Positions 16,887 through 25,093 of a DNA stretch of 64,000 bases are shown in pieces. Below the pieces are notes generated by a model. It saw nothing but the letters and a program-made list of their open reading frames with translations. It was not told where the DNA came from and did no database searches. Both the position numbers and the translations under genes were made by a program. The stretch's first letter is position 1; each line of letters begins with the position of its first letter. Origin of the DNA: Halogeometricum sp. S3BR5-2 (lineage in GTDB: Archaea > Halobacteriota > Halobacteria > Halobacteriales > Haloferacaceae); the NCBI RefSeq assembly GCF_031624635.1, contig NZ_JAMQOQ010000003.1, positions 62,001 through 126,000 of the forward strand, read 5' to 3'.

Positions 16887-17960
16887 TCAGTCGTCGGGAG
16901 CCGACTCCTCCTCCCAGTCGAAGAGCGGCGCTCGCTCCGAACTGTGGAGCACGAACGGACCGATGGCGCCCGACTCCTTCGCGATCGAAGCAGTCCGGAG
17001 CACGTAGGCGGTGAAGATAAAGAACGGGATCAGCGCGAGCGTCACGCCGGCGTTGATCACCCAGGCGAGGACGGGCACGTCGAGCACCGCTCCCGACACG
17101 GTCGCCGGTTTCAGATAGAGCGACGCGAAGACGGAGACGATGAGCGCCGGAATGCCGGTGAAGAGAATCCGGCGCGACAGGTTGACTAGCTCCCACTGGA
17201 GATAGTGCGCCTTGAAGAACTCCTCCGCCGGACCGAACAGCTCCAAGATATCGACGAGATCGCCGATCGCCTCTTTCGCGTCGTCGCTCAGGCTCTCTTG
17301 GTGTTCCCAGTACAACCGGCGAACCAGGTAAATCTTCCACGAGTAGTTGTACGACAGGGCGGCTCGCATGATCGTGAACTCGCCGAACGGGGCGTCCGCC
17401 AAGTCGTCGGTGATCTCGTCGGCGCTCGTAGCAATCCGATCGACCAGTTGGTCGACCCGGTCTCGAAGGAGTCGGTCGGAGTTCCCGTCCACGGCCTCTC
17501 GAACCGCCTCGGCCCGATCGACGCTCGTGTTGATGAGCGTGCTGAGGAACCGGTCCGGCTCCGGGGGGCCGGTCCACTGGAACTCCCGCTCTGCGTCCTT
17601 CCTGAACGCCATCGACTTGTCCATTCGCTCGCGCTGTCGGCCCAGCGACCCGAACTCCTCGGAGAGCACGAGTTGGTTGATCGAGACGACGAGCGTCATG
17701 CCGGTAATCAGGACGCCGATGAGCGTCTGAAACAGCGTCTCGATCGTATCCCCCTCGGCCAGTATCGACAGATACGGAACGTCGAGCGTGCTGAAGAGCG
17801 TCAGCGAACAGAAACAGCCGAGCGTCAGGATAGCCGTGACGGTCAAACGGTTCGCACCGAACAGGAACCAGCCTCTGAGTGATCGATCACGATCCATTAT
17901 GCTCCGCGCGGAGATGCCGGTAGTGGAACGGACGGTTCGAGACTCATCGCTCACCCGCAA
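16887..17960 (-). CDS. Haloarchaeal membrane protein of unknown function
   Basis: 357 residues (336 if the internal MDRDRSLRG start at 17897 is used). Two membrane helices near the N terminus (about 35-60 and 80-105) and two near the C terminus (about 270-330) flank a large, charged, helix-rich central domain (about 110-265). This could be a coiled cytoplasmic module between helix pairs. The tail is acidic. No enzymatic motif is seen and I do not recognise a characterised family. It is convergent with the alpha-glucosidases and stands alone. Confidence 0.75.
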   Translation of the reverse strand: MRVSDESRTVRSTTGISARSIMDRDRSLRGWFLFGANRLTVTAILTLGCFCSLTLFSTLDVPYLSILAEGDTIETLFQTLIGVLITGMTLVVSINQLVLSEEFGSLGRQRERMDKSMAFRKDAEREFQWTGPPEPDRFLSTLINTSVDRAEAVREAVDGNSDRLLRDRVDQLVDRIATSADEITDDLADAPFGEFTIMRAALSYNYSWKIYLVRRLYWEHQESLSDDAKEAIGDLVDILELFGPAEEFFKAHYLQWELVNLSRRILFTGIPALIVSVFASLYLKPATVSGAVLDVPVLAWVINAGVTLALIPFFIFTAYVLRTASIAKESGAIGPFVLHSSERAPLFDWEEESAPDD

Positions 17961-18137
17961 CCACGAATCAGAGATTCATAAGACGTCGGGCTCCTCGGGA
18001 CGTGTCTGCGGCCGAAATCGCCGCCCCCTCGAACCGCGCGCCGCAGTCGTTCGGGTTCGAGAACCGAATTTCGGGACTCTCGCCGGGTCCCCCTGTAGAG
18101 TCTGTACAGAAGCCGCTAGCTCGGAGTGATAGCCTCC

Positions 18138-18172
18138 AAAAAATACAGGTCGCTCGCCGCTGTGAGCGGCGA
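18138..18172 (-). terminator. Transcription terminator of the cspA-like gene
   Basis: Just past the cspA stop, a hairpin with arms tcgccgct and agcggcga around a 3-nt loop (18154-18172) is followed on the minus strand by a run of six T (18138-18143). The position and strand fit an intrinsic-type terminator for the gene at 18183-18389. Confidence 0.55.
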
Positions 18173-18182
18173 ATCCGTTTCG

Positions 18183-18389
18183 TTACTGTCGGACGACGTT
18201 CGACGCGCGAGGCCCCTTGGGCGAGGACTCGATGTCGAACTCGACCTCGGTACCTTCCGTGAGGTCTTCGCCGCCGACATCCTCCATGTGGAAGAAGACG
18301 TCTTCGTCGTCGTCGAGGTCGCCGTCGTCAGTCGAAATGAAGCCGTAACCGCCCGTATCGTTGAAAAAATCAACCTTGCCGTGTGCCAT
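18183..18389 (-). CDS. cspA: Cold-shock domain protein (CspA-like)
   Basis: The 68-residue OB-fold protein begins MAHGKVDFFNDTGGYGFIST. RNP1 is GGYGFI and RNP2 is DVFFHMEDV, the usual single-stranded nucleic-acid-binding motifs. The end KGPRASNVV is typical of haloarchaeal CspA, as is the acidic insertion DDGDLDDDED between strands. The start three codons downstream of the first Met is chosen by family alignment. It probably acts as an RNA chaperone. It is flanked by a terminator and by decayed genes upstream. Confidence 0.93.
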   Translation of the reverse strand: MAHGKVDFFNDTGGYGFISTDDGDLDDDEDVFFHMEDVGGEDLTEGTEVEFDIESSPKGPRASNVVRQ

Positions 18390-18485
18390 TACAGACAAAC
18401 ATTGAGTGGTGGGAGGGATAATCCTTCCGAGGGTCGAGGTACCACGACCACAGGGCGGGTGAAGCCGGGATACGGGAGAGCGAAT

Positions 18486-18686
18486 TCACTCGACCCGCTC
18501 GGTCACGCGCGGCGAACTGGCGATGACGCCGTCGACGCCCCGTCGTTCGAGCGCCAACGCCCCGAGTCGGGAGTCTACGGTCCACGCGTTCACCGTCATG
18601 CCCGCCTCGTGTCCTTTTCGGCGACGTTCGTCAGGAGACACAGCCACGCGTTCGGGTGGACGTACGTACCGTTCTGGACGCGGTCG
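18486..18686 (-). pseudogene. C-terminal fragment of a second glycerophosphodiesterase
   Basis: The minus strand encodes GTYVHPNAWLCLLTNV, then after a 1-base deletion (near 18618) HEAGMTVNAWTVDSRLGA and GVDGVIASSPRVTERVE with a TGA. This matches the last about 65 residues of the intact GDPD at 3955-4626 with high identity in protein and DNA. Everything upstream of it is missing; the sequence joins the stop of a truncated transporter ATPase. It is a duplicate that decayed after a deletion. Confidence 0.8.
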
Positions 18687-18857
18687 TCAGTCGTCAGTCG
18701 GTGTCGCCTCGCCTACGTCGATGCTCCCCATCTCGGAGATGTCCTCGACGACCGGCGAAGACGTGTATCCGAAGTCGACCTCGGATAGTTCGATGACCGA
18801 CTCGGTACTGCTCGCCGCCTCCGAGCCCCTAGCACCCGCAGGATTGTGTGTACTCAT
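18687..18857 (-). pseudogene. 5' remnant of a metal ABC transporter ATPase (ZnuC-like)
   Basis: A 56-codon frame starts 7 nt after the end of the ZnuA-like gene. Residues 20-41 (SVIELSEVDFGYTSSPVVED) are the opening strand of a ZnuC-type ATPase, but the frame then runs SEMGSIDVGEATPTDD to a stop before any Walker A motif. A deletion has fused the start of the ATPase gene to another coding tail, possibly the end of a membrane subunit, and then to the glycerophosphodiesterase fragment. No permease gene remains. Confidence 0.65.
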
Positions 18858-18864
18858 CGGGCGC

Positions 18865-19959
18865 TCACTCGAAGTTCATCCACTCGTCGGCCCAGCCGTC
18901 GGGTCCGGCTTCCTCGGGAGTCTTGGTACCGAGGACGACTTCGAGCGTGGGACCGTTGATGTTGTACGCGACTTCTTCGTACCCCCAGTCGTTCTCGACC
19001 CAGTCGTCCCGAACCCCCGCGTACGGCGTCACCGGGAAGTACCCCTCGACCTGGGTTTCGGTGAGCAGTTGCTCCGCGGGTTTCCGCGATTCGAAGACGC
19101 CGTTGGCGATGTATTTGATGTCGTTCTCCTCGATGAACTCCTTCGCCTCGGCGATGTCCGAGGGCTTGACGTCGCCGCTGGCCGCGAGGTTCGTGACGAG
19201 GGGCTCCATCTGTGCGCCGTACCTGACGCCCCAGTACTGGAAGGCGTTGTGCGCGGCCAGTTGCACGGCATCCCGCTCGGACTCGTCGAAGATCGCCCGG
19301 AAATCCTGGTCGATCCGTTCGAGAACGTCGGATTTGTACGTCTCGGCGTTGTCCCGGAGCGCGCCTTCCTGTTCGGGGACGAGTTCGGCGAGTCCTTCGG
19401 CGATGGTATCGACCGATATCATCGCCCGCTGCGGGTCGAGCCAGAAGTGCGGGTCCTTACCTTGCTGCTCGCCGACGCCCTCTTCTTCGGGATCGAGCGT
19501 GGCCGCGAGATCGACCAGTTCGACACCCTCGCGGACGTTGATCAGCCGCGTGTCGACGTCGTCGTCTTCGAGCGTCTGAATCGCGCGGTCGGCCCACGGC
19601 TGGAATCCCGGCCCGACGTGGAGGAACGCGTCCGCCTCGATGATGTCTCGCGTGACGCTCGCGTTCGGCTCCCAGCCGTGACCGTGCAGTCCGGTCGGAA
19701 CGAGGTTGCTCACCTGAACGGACGTCCCGTCGACGATGTTTCGTGCGAAGTCGTAGAAACTGAAGAACGACGCCACGGCGACGGCGGGGCCGTCTCCGTT
19801 CGCGCCCTCGTTACCTGAGCCGTTCGTGGGTTCGGCGTCGTTGCTACCGCCGCTGGCCGTACATCCGGCGAGGCCGGTGGCAAGGATCCCCGCACCGGCA
19901 GTGATGGCGTTTCTGCGTGAGACTCTGTACTCCGCTTGCGACCGCGTCGTGTCGTCCGT
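18865..19959 (-). pseudogene. znuA: ZnuA-like metal-binding protein, 5' end lost at TnpB element
   Basis: The frame encodes a cluster-A-1 (Zn/Mn) solute-binding protein: a lipoprotein leader VSRRNAITAGAGILATGLAGC, a Gly/Asn/Glu spacer, then VASFFSFYDFA. Candidate metal ligands are in GLHGHGWEP and DPHFWLD. In frame the leader reads back to GEDVTDDTTRSQ, where an ATG is expected but GTC is found, and the frame enters the right end of the TnpB element. No ATG, GTG or TTG occurs before the GTG at 19776, which would give a product without export signal. With the ATPase and permease also gone, the gene is probably dead. Confidence 0.75.
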
Positions 19960-19987
19960 GACATCCTCACCCGCCCTAAAGGGCGTT

Positions 19988-20039
19988 CACAAGACGCGGC
20001 GCGTCTTGTGCAGCCCATCAGAACGGCTCCACCGTTCTG
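19988..20039 (-). repeat. Paired-palindrome cassette at the tnpB 3' end
   Basis: In tnpB orientation, hairpin A (20039-20019) has arms cagaacgg and ccgttctg, extended by a T-G pair around a gga loop. Then comes an 8-nt spacer (atgggctg) and hairpin B (20010-19988) with arms cacaagacgc and gcgtcttgtg around gcc. Order, arm lengths and loops copy the cassette at 203-253, but the stems are unrelated. The tnpB TGA overlaps the end of hairpin A, so the cassette supplies the last residues (RTVEPF) of the protein and sits inside the expected guide-RNA region. Confidence 0.75.
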
Positions 20040-21325
20040 AGGACGGGGCTTCCTACAAGGGAAGCCTCGTCGTCGGAGGTTTCAGAACTGAAGTCCCCGA
20101 GCGTCGTCTGTCGGGATTGCCGACTCTGCTCGCGGTGTCCTGTGGTGCTGTCACAAGCACTCCCATCCTGTGGCGAGTCATCGGTGTGCAGTTTCAACGC
20201 ACACCTCTCTCCCCACGGGTTGACGCGACGTGCGATGTTCACACTCGCGTTAATGTCTGCTTGGTACTCCGTCACCCAACACTCGTCGTTCGTACAGCGG
20301 AACATGGCTTGAGAACTACGAGAACCGATGTGTCCACACTCATGGCACGCCTGACTCGTGTACGCAGGATTCACGAATCGGACACAGATACCCGCGTCAC
20401 GGGCTTTGTCCTCGATTCGGCCAGTGAGTCGTGCGAACGCCCAGTTGTGGAGACGGCGGTTCATCCACTTGCCGTAGTCCAAATGTTCGCGGATGTACGA
20501 CAGGTCTTCGAGAACGATAACGGGGTTCTCGAACTGTTGGGAGTACTCGACGGCTTCACGAGACGCCTTCTCGACAATATCTGTGAGGGCGTTTTGGTAG
20601 TGGTCGAATCGTTCTTGAATACGCCACTCGGCGTCTCGCTCTTGGAGGCGACGGAGCGTCGTGAACATCTCTTTGCGGAGGTGTCGGGCACGACCGCCGT
20701 CGTAGATGTGCGGTTGGGTTGGCGTACCGTCCCGAAGGGCACAGCCCGTCAGGAGTTTGGATTCGCCAATATCGAAGCCGATGTACGTCGGCTCGTCTGG
20801 TTCAGTTGGCTCCGCAACTTCATACTCGACAGTGACGTGAAGCACCCAATTCGTTCGATGCTCTTGCAGTCGAAACTCTCCGACAGAAACGTCGCCGTCG
20901 AGGAGGTTGTCCCACAACTCTCGCTGTGCAGGATTGATACGGAGCGGAATCCAGAAGGCGTTACCACGTCCTGCCTGTGGGACGCGCCAGCAGAACTCGT
21001 GTCGTCGCTCCTCGGAGTGGTCGAGACGCCAGCCACGATTCGTGAATCGAACGGGGTGGTCGTCTTTCAACTCCGAAGCGTTGTACGTGTCCCGCAGTTT
21101 CGGGACATAGTTCTTGAGCGCGTCTTTCGCGTAGGACGTAAGCGTGTACGGCGTCACAACGTCGTTGACCGCTGTCTGCGTGTCAGCACCACTCTCGAAC
21201 GATTCGGAGAGGGCGCGACGGTAGGCAGCCACAGTCCGTTGAAGACGACGCTCTTTGTGCGCTGTTGGGGGCGCGAGCGTGGCCTGCAACGTCTTAGTGG
21301 CAGTCGCGGTCACGGTAGAACACAC
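20018..21325 (-). CDS. tnpB: TnpB RNA-guided endonuclease (IS605-type OrfB)
   Basis: A 435-residue TnpB from a different subgroup than the copy at 72-1373. RuvC acidic motifs are all present: GFDIGESKLL (Asp), VLEDLSYIRE (Glu) and ADINASVNIARR (Asp). The zinc-finger cysteines are ACHECGHIG and CTNDEC, so nuclease activity is probably intact. The N terminus (TKTLQATLAPPTAHKERRL) is typical of haloarchaeal TnpB. The exact start is uncertain; a GTG four codons downstream is possible. The C terminus is rewritten by the palindrome cassette. The element lies against the 5' end of a metal-transporter gene. Confidence 0.93.
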   Translation of the reverse strand: MCSTVTATATKTLQATLAPPTAHKERRLQRTVAAYRRALSESFESGADTQTAVNDVVTPYTLTSYAKDALKNYVPKLRDTYNASELKDDHPVRFTNRGWRLDHSEERRHEFCWRVPQAGRGNAFWIPLRINPAQRELWDNLLDGDVSVGEFRLQEHRTNWVLHVTVEYEVAEPTEPDEPTYIGFDIGESKLLTGCALRDGTPTQPHIYDGGRARHLRKEMFTTLRRLQERDAEWRIQERFDHYQNALTDIVEKASREAVEYSQQFENPVIVLEDLSYIREHLDYGKWMNRRLHNWAFARLTGRIEDKARDAGICVRFVNPAYTSQACHECGHIGSRSSQAMFRCTNDECWVTEYQADINASVNIARRVNPWGERCALKLHTDDSPQDGSACDSTTGHREQSRQSRQTTLGDFSSETSDDEASLVGSPVLRTVEPF

Positions 21326-21371
21326 GAAACCATGAAAGTTAAAGCTAACGAATAACTAAGTTGTAGCATAG

Positions 21372-21506
21372 ATGCCGAACCTGAACATCGAAGTGAGCGA
21401 CGAAGAATACGAGAAACTGAGCGAAGTAAAGGAAGCACACGGCCTGACGTGGCGAGGACTCGTCATTCAGGGTGCGAAAGCACTGGACACCGAGGGGCCA
21501 CTGTAA
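21372..21506 (+). CDS. Small accessory protein divergent from tnpB
   Basis: A 44-residue ORF opens at 21372, 46 nt from the tnpB start on the other strand. The product (MPNLNIEVSDEEYEKLSEVK, then HGLTWRGLVIQGAKALDTE) has the beta-strand, helix, helix shape of a ribbon-helix-helix DNA-binding protein. Codon bias is good. It occupies the place of tnpA in a complete IS605 element but is unrelated to the Y1 transposase. A role in repressing tnpB or its guide RNA is inference. Confidence 0.7.
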   Translation: MPNLNIEVSDEEYEKLSEVKEAHGLTWRGLVIQGAKALDTEGPL

Positions 21507-21565
21507 GTCAAGGGGTACTGTGTACGAACGCGATTCCTCCCCGTCCTTTAGGACGGGGGTTCCTC

Positions 21566-22490
21566 GCTACCGCAAGATGATTGGCTAGTCGTGACAGGGC
21601 GAAAGGTATAGTAGTTCCTATCGAAATCAAAGTTTAGACTAGTCTAAGTTACAGTCGTGTCTCGCGACGAGATTGCGGGGACGGATGCGCGCGGAGAAGT
21701 GGCCCTCGCAGAGGAGCGGACCTCACAGAAAGCGAGACGGCAGCGACGAGTCGTTCACGCTCGCCGACGAACGACGTCTCGTCGACGGCCGATTGTCGAC
21801 CCCGTCGCCCACACGCAGTGTCAGGTACGGAAACTGGGTGTTTTCGCTGGGTCGAACGGCGTACACCCCGCTGAAGACGCGTTTTGTCCGGATGAAACCG
21901 GAGAATCCGGTCTGTCGGAAAGTACACTCGCACTCGCCCCCGGAGAGTGACGGTGCAGAGAGCGTGTAGAATCGGTCGACCATCGAGTCCCTGAATCACT
22001 CTCGTCGTCGACGCTGCGATATCCACCGGTCGACGGAATCGTCCACAGACCGACTGAAGCGGTCGTCTTCGGTTCGGCGTCGACCGCGGGCGCTCGACAA
22101 ATTCGAGCGCGACGGCGGTGCGCCCAATCCCGAAATCCCGGTACACCCGGACGAAACGGGAGTGTATCCTCGGAATCCGGATTTCGGACATCGGCGTCGA
22201 CGGAGCGCTCGCGACGGATTCGGTTGCTCAACTGAGTTCGTCCCGCGCGAGAACCCGTGAGACGGCCGTATTCGAATTTCCGGACCCTTCGCTTCGAGTC
22301 GAGAGTCGACACCGGTAGACGACGTCAGCGAGAACCGCTACACGCCACAGCACGGGCTACACTCCGGCGACGAGAGGGGTGTAGGCCGCTTTCCGCCCCC
22401 GATATCCATTACTCGATAGCTGATATGTCAGATTCGACGTACGCCGTTTCCACTCGACGGTGGGTGACGAAGTGAAAGGACGACCCCGGG
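21566..22490. other. Gene-poor tract with fragmentary coding signal
   Basis: About 0.9 kb without a convincing intact gene. On the minus strand two frames show haloarchaeal codon bias in succession. One begins MSEIRIPRIHSRFVRVYRDF near 22191; another covers about 21980-21723 (CTFRQTGFSGFIRTKRVFSG, VYAVRPSENTQFPYLTLRVG). The bias then appears to move to a third frame. This is what a frameshifted, decaying gene would look like, next to an insertion element and the broken znu locus. I cannot name the ancestral protein. Confidence 0.35.
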
Positions 22491-23522
22491 TCAGATGCCG
22501 ACGAGGAGGTCGAACACGCCGGCCGTCTCGCCGACCACCCAGACGACGAACGCGCCGTACACGAACAACAGCAGGTACGCTTCCGCGCCGGTGAGCGCCA
22601 AGTCGGTCCGGAGAAGCGTGAACAGGAGGACGGTCGCGACCGTCAGGACGCCGAACATGGGGGCGGCAACGGCGAACGAAACGGTCGCGCTCCCGACGAT
22701 GAGCACCCCGACAGGGATTGCGACGAGGAGGTCGAACGTGTTCGAACCGAGCACGTTGCCGAGACTCGTTATCCCCTTGCCGTCCTTGGCCGCCCGAACG
22801 CTCACGAGGGCGTCGGGAAGACTGGTCGCGGCGGCGATAATGGTCACGCCGGCGAGGAACTCGGGGATACCGAACGCGGCGTTGAGCGTCTCGACCGCCC
22901 CGACGAGCAGTTCCACGCCCACGAGAATCGTTCCGAGTCCGAGCGCCAGCGTCCCCCAACTGCGGACGACGTCGATATCGCCCGCCGGCGTCTCGCTCTC
23001 GTAATCGCTCACGTCCTGCCACTGAATGAACAGGTAGAGCCCGTACATGGCGAGCGGGATGGCCGCGAGCGGTCTCGTGATCCGACCGTTCAGTCCCGGC
23101 CCCTCGGCCGGGAAGTAGATGACCGCGAGGGCGAACGTGATGATGAGCGCGGAGACGGCGATCATGTAGAACTGCGCCTCCTTGTACACGATCGTCCGGT
23201 CCGCTCCGACCGAGGTCTTCGACGCGATGCCGGAGAGTGCGGGAATCACGAGGACGTTGAAGACGGCGGAGCCGACGATCGCGCCGACGCCCATCGAGAA
23301 CGAACCGGAAATCGCGGTGATAACGACGCTGGCGAGTTCGGGAAAACTCGACCCGACCGCGATGATAATCGACCCCTGAACGACTGCCGGGAGCCCGTAG
23401 TAGGCGGCGAGATCCTCTGCGGCGGTTTCTAACCAGCCGCTCCCAACCCAGATGATACCGGTCGTGACGAGAACGACGAGGACGGCGACACTCGGCGTTT
23501 CCGGGATGATTCCTAAGGCCAC
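22491..23522 (-). CDS. Ca2+/Na+ antiporter (CaCA family, YrbG-like)
   Basis: 343 residues with about ten membrane helices and the two inverted alpha-repeats of cation/Ca2+ exchangers. Repeat 1 is GSSFPELASVV with VGSAVFNVLVIP; repeat 2 is ATSLPDALVSVRAAKDG with NVLGSNTFDLL. The second repeat carries Asp where the family normally has Glu in the PE motif, which may affect ion choice. The protein should exchange Ca2+ for Na+ (or H+) across the cytoplasmic membrane. It stands alone; the upstream gap of about 220 nt holds its promoter. Confidence 0.9.
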   Translation of the reverse strand: MALGIIPETPSVAVLVVLVTTGIIWVGSGWLETAAEDLAAYYGLPAVVQGSIIIAVGSSFPELASVVITAISGSFSMGVGAIVGSAVFNVLVIPALSGIASKTSVGADRTIVYKEAQFYMIAVSALIITFALAVIYFPAEGPGLNGRITRPLAAIPLAMYGLYLFIQWQDVSDYESETPAGDIDVVRSWGTLALGLGTILVGVELLVGAVETLNAAFGIPEFLAGVTIIAAATSLPDALVSVRAAKDGKGITSLGNVLGSNTFDLLVAIPVGVLIVGSATVSFAVAAPMFGVLTVATVLLFTLLRTDLALTGAEAYLLLFVYGAFVVWVVGETAGVFDLLVGI

Positions 23523-23748
23523 GGGAACAACTCTGAATCCGGGGCCTTATGTGTGAGACATTCGGACCGCCGACGCTTACCGGGTATCGAACGCCGCACG
23601 TGGCGGAGAACAACCGGCGGCGACGGCGCCGTCGAACGCGTCCCGGGGCGCGTCGACTGCGGAGCGGTCGCGCGTATCGGGTGCCGGAAGTCGGCCGATC
23701 ACTCGACCGAGGCGCTGCCGACATCGACGACGGACACTAGTTGGGCGT

Positions 23749-24813
23749 TCACGCGAGGTCCTCGGTGTCGTCCCGTTCGACGCCCGAGAACTCGAGCACG
23801 TAGTCCGCGCCGAACGCCTCGCTGGGCGTGGAGACGCCGGCGTCGGCGTCACCGTCGAGCACGCGTTCCGCGGCGTCGACGGCGGTCTCCGCGGTGAGGC
23901 CGTACGTGTCGGGCGTCCGGAGGCCGGCCGACGCGGTATCGCCGTCCGCCCCTTCGACTTCGGCGGCGATGCGGTTGATGCTCTGTGCGCGCTCTGCCGC
24001 GGTCGGACCCTCGACGACGGCGTCGACCACCGCTTGGAGGGCCGACTGGACGGGATCCCAGCCGAGAACCGTCGAGAACCCGCGAGCGCGCTTCATCGCC
24101 GTCTGCGCGTACTCGGGGACCGTCGCGTAGGTCTCGACGTTCGGGACGCCCGTCGCGTGGTAGGCCGCCGAGACTTCCCCCCAAGGGACGGTGACGGCCG
24201 GTTTGGCTTCCCCTTCGAAGTCGAACTCGCGGCGCTTCCAGGCGAGCGGAACGCTTCGGAGCCGACCGTCCTCGCGGACCGCCCCCGGACTACCGGCCTG
24301 TTCGAGGATGGCCTTCACCGTTCCGGGCGAGAAGGTGCCGAGTCCGTCGATCGCGATTCTGAGGTGCGTCGGGTCGTCGACCTGCTCGGCGAGGTAACTC
24401 GTCAGGCAGTTCGTCGGCACGACGTCGAAGCCGACGGCGGGCAGGACGGTGATTCCGGCGTCGGTCGCCTCCCCGTCGCGCCGGGCGGTCTCCTCGAGGA
24501 CGTCGTACCGGCCGGCGATGTCGAGGTAGTCCGTCCCCGTCTCGACGCAGGCGTCGAGGAGCGGTCGGGCGGTCGCCGAGAACGGGCCGGCGCAGTTCAG
24601 GACCGCGTCGGCGTCGGCGACCTGATTCTCGACGACGTCGGGGTGTCCGAGACTGAACGTCCGGTGGTCGAGTCCGAACTCGGTCGCCTGCGTTTCGAGC
24701 GGTTCCGCCCGGCGACCGGCCAGGATCGGTTCGAAGCCTTGGTCGACGGCTCGCTTCGCGATCAGCGACCCGGCGTAACCGTACGCGCCGTAGAGTAGGA
24801 GGTTCTCGGTCAC
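23749..24813 (-). CDS. Saccharopine dehydrogenase-like oxidoreductase
   Basis: The 354-residue protein starts with a Rossmann fold (LLLYGAYGYAGSLIAKRAV, then ILAGRR) followed by VLNCAGPFS and DYLDIAGR, typical of the saccharopine-dehydrogenase/trans-acting enoyl-reductase family. Members reduce or transfer hydride with NAD(P)H, and in archaea may act on lipid or amino-acid intermediates; the substrate is not apparent here. It is cytoplasmic and flanked by gaps of over 200 nt, so probably monocistronic. Confidence 0.85.
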   Translation of the reverse strand: MTENLLLYGAYGYAGSLIAKRAVDQGFEPILAGRRAEPLETQATEFGLDHRTFSLGHPDVVENQVADADAVLNCAGPFSATARPLLDACVETGTDYLDIAGRYDVLEETARRDGEATDAGITVLPAVGFDVVPTNCLTSYLAEQVDDPTHLRIAIDGLGTFSPGTVKAILEQAGSPGAVREDGRLRSVPLAWKRREFDFEGEAKPAVTVPWGEVSAAYHATGVPNVETYATVPEYAQTAMKRARGFSTVLGWDPVQSALQAVVDAVVEGPTAAERAQSINRIAAEVEGADGDTASAGLRTPDTYGLTAETAVDAAERVLDGDADAGVSTPSEAFGADYVLEFSGVERDDTEDLA

Positions 24814-25093
24814 GGACGTGACTTGGAGTCGGTGTCCGGATAGGTCTCGTGGCAGAGCGCCGCCGCGGGGTCGGCGAACGCGATGGCCACCCGAGAGAGA
24901 AGTACTAACTCCCGGTCACTGTCCCGGTATCTGGGGTGCCTCTGAGTGACGAGAGTCAGTGCAAACTGGTATCGGGGGGTATCCGTCATAGCTGTTCCTA
25001 CTTTCGCCGGAACGACGACCCCGGCGGAGAGTTCGCTCCGTCCGAGAACGCACGTCGATCGGTGCGAGCGTCGTCCGCCGATATTCGCGACCC

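Larger units (their letters stand above)
19960..21560 (-). mobile_element. TnpB-only insertion element with divergent small ORF
   Basis: A second TnpB element, read leftwards. At its right end the palindrome cgccc-taaa-gggcg (19972-19985) lies beside the interrupted znuA. At the other side a similar palindrome, arms ccccgtcc and ggacgggg (21539-21558), follows a divergent 44-codon ORF. The element contains tnpB, this ORF and a paired-palindrome cassette but no TnpA. Boundaries are inferred from the palindromes and from the point where the znuA frame loses its start. Confidence 0.65.

Noticed and set aside
18154-18172. The cspA downstream hairpin as a further copy of the tnpB cassette
   Set aside because: Its 8-3-8 geometry, lack of a partner and the following T run on the cspA strand fit a terminator.
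19776-19778. GTG at 19776 as a functional ZnuA start
   Set aside because: It would remove the lipoprotein signal whose in-frame codons are still visible upstream, giving a cytoplasmic binding protein without use.
19988-20039. Paired hairpins as a CRISPR array
   Set aside because: There are only two palindromes of different sequence and no spacer-repeat periodicity or cas genes.
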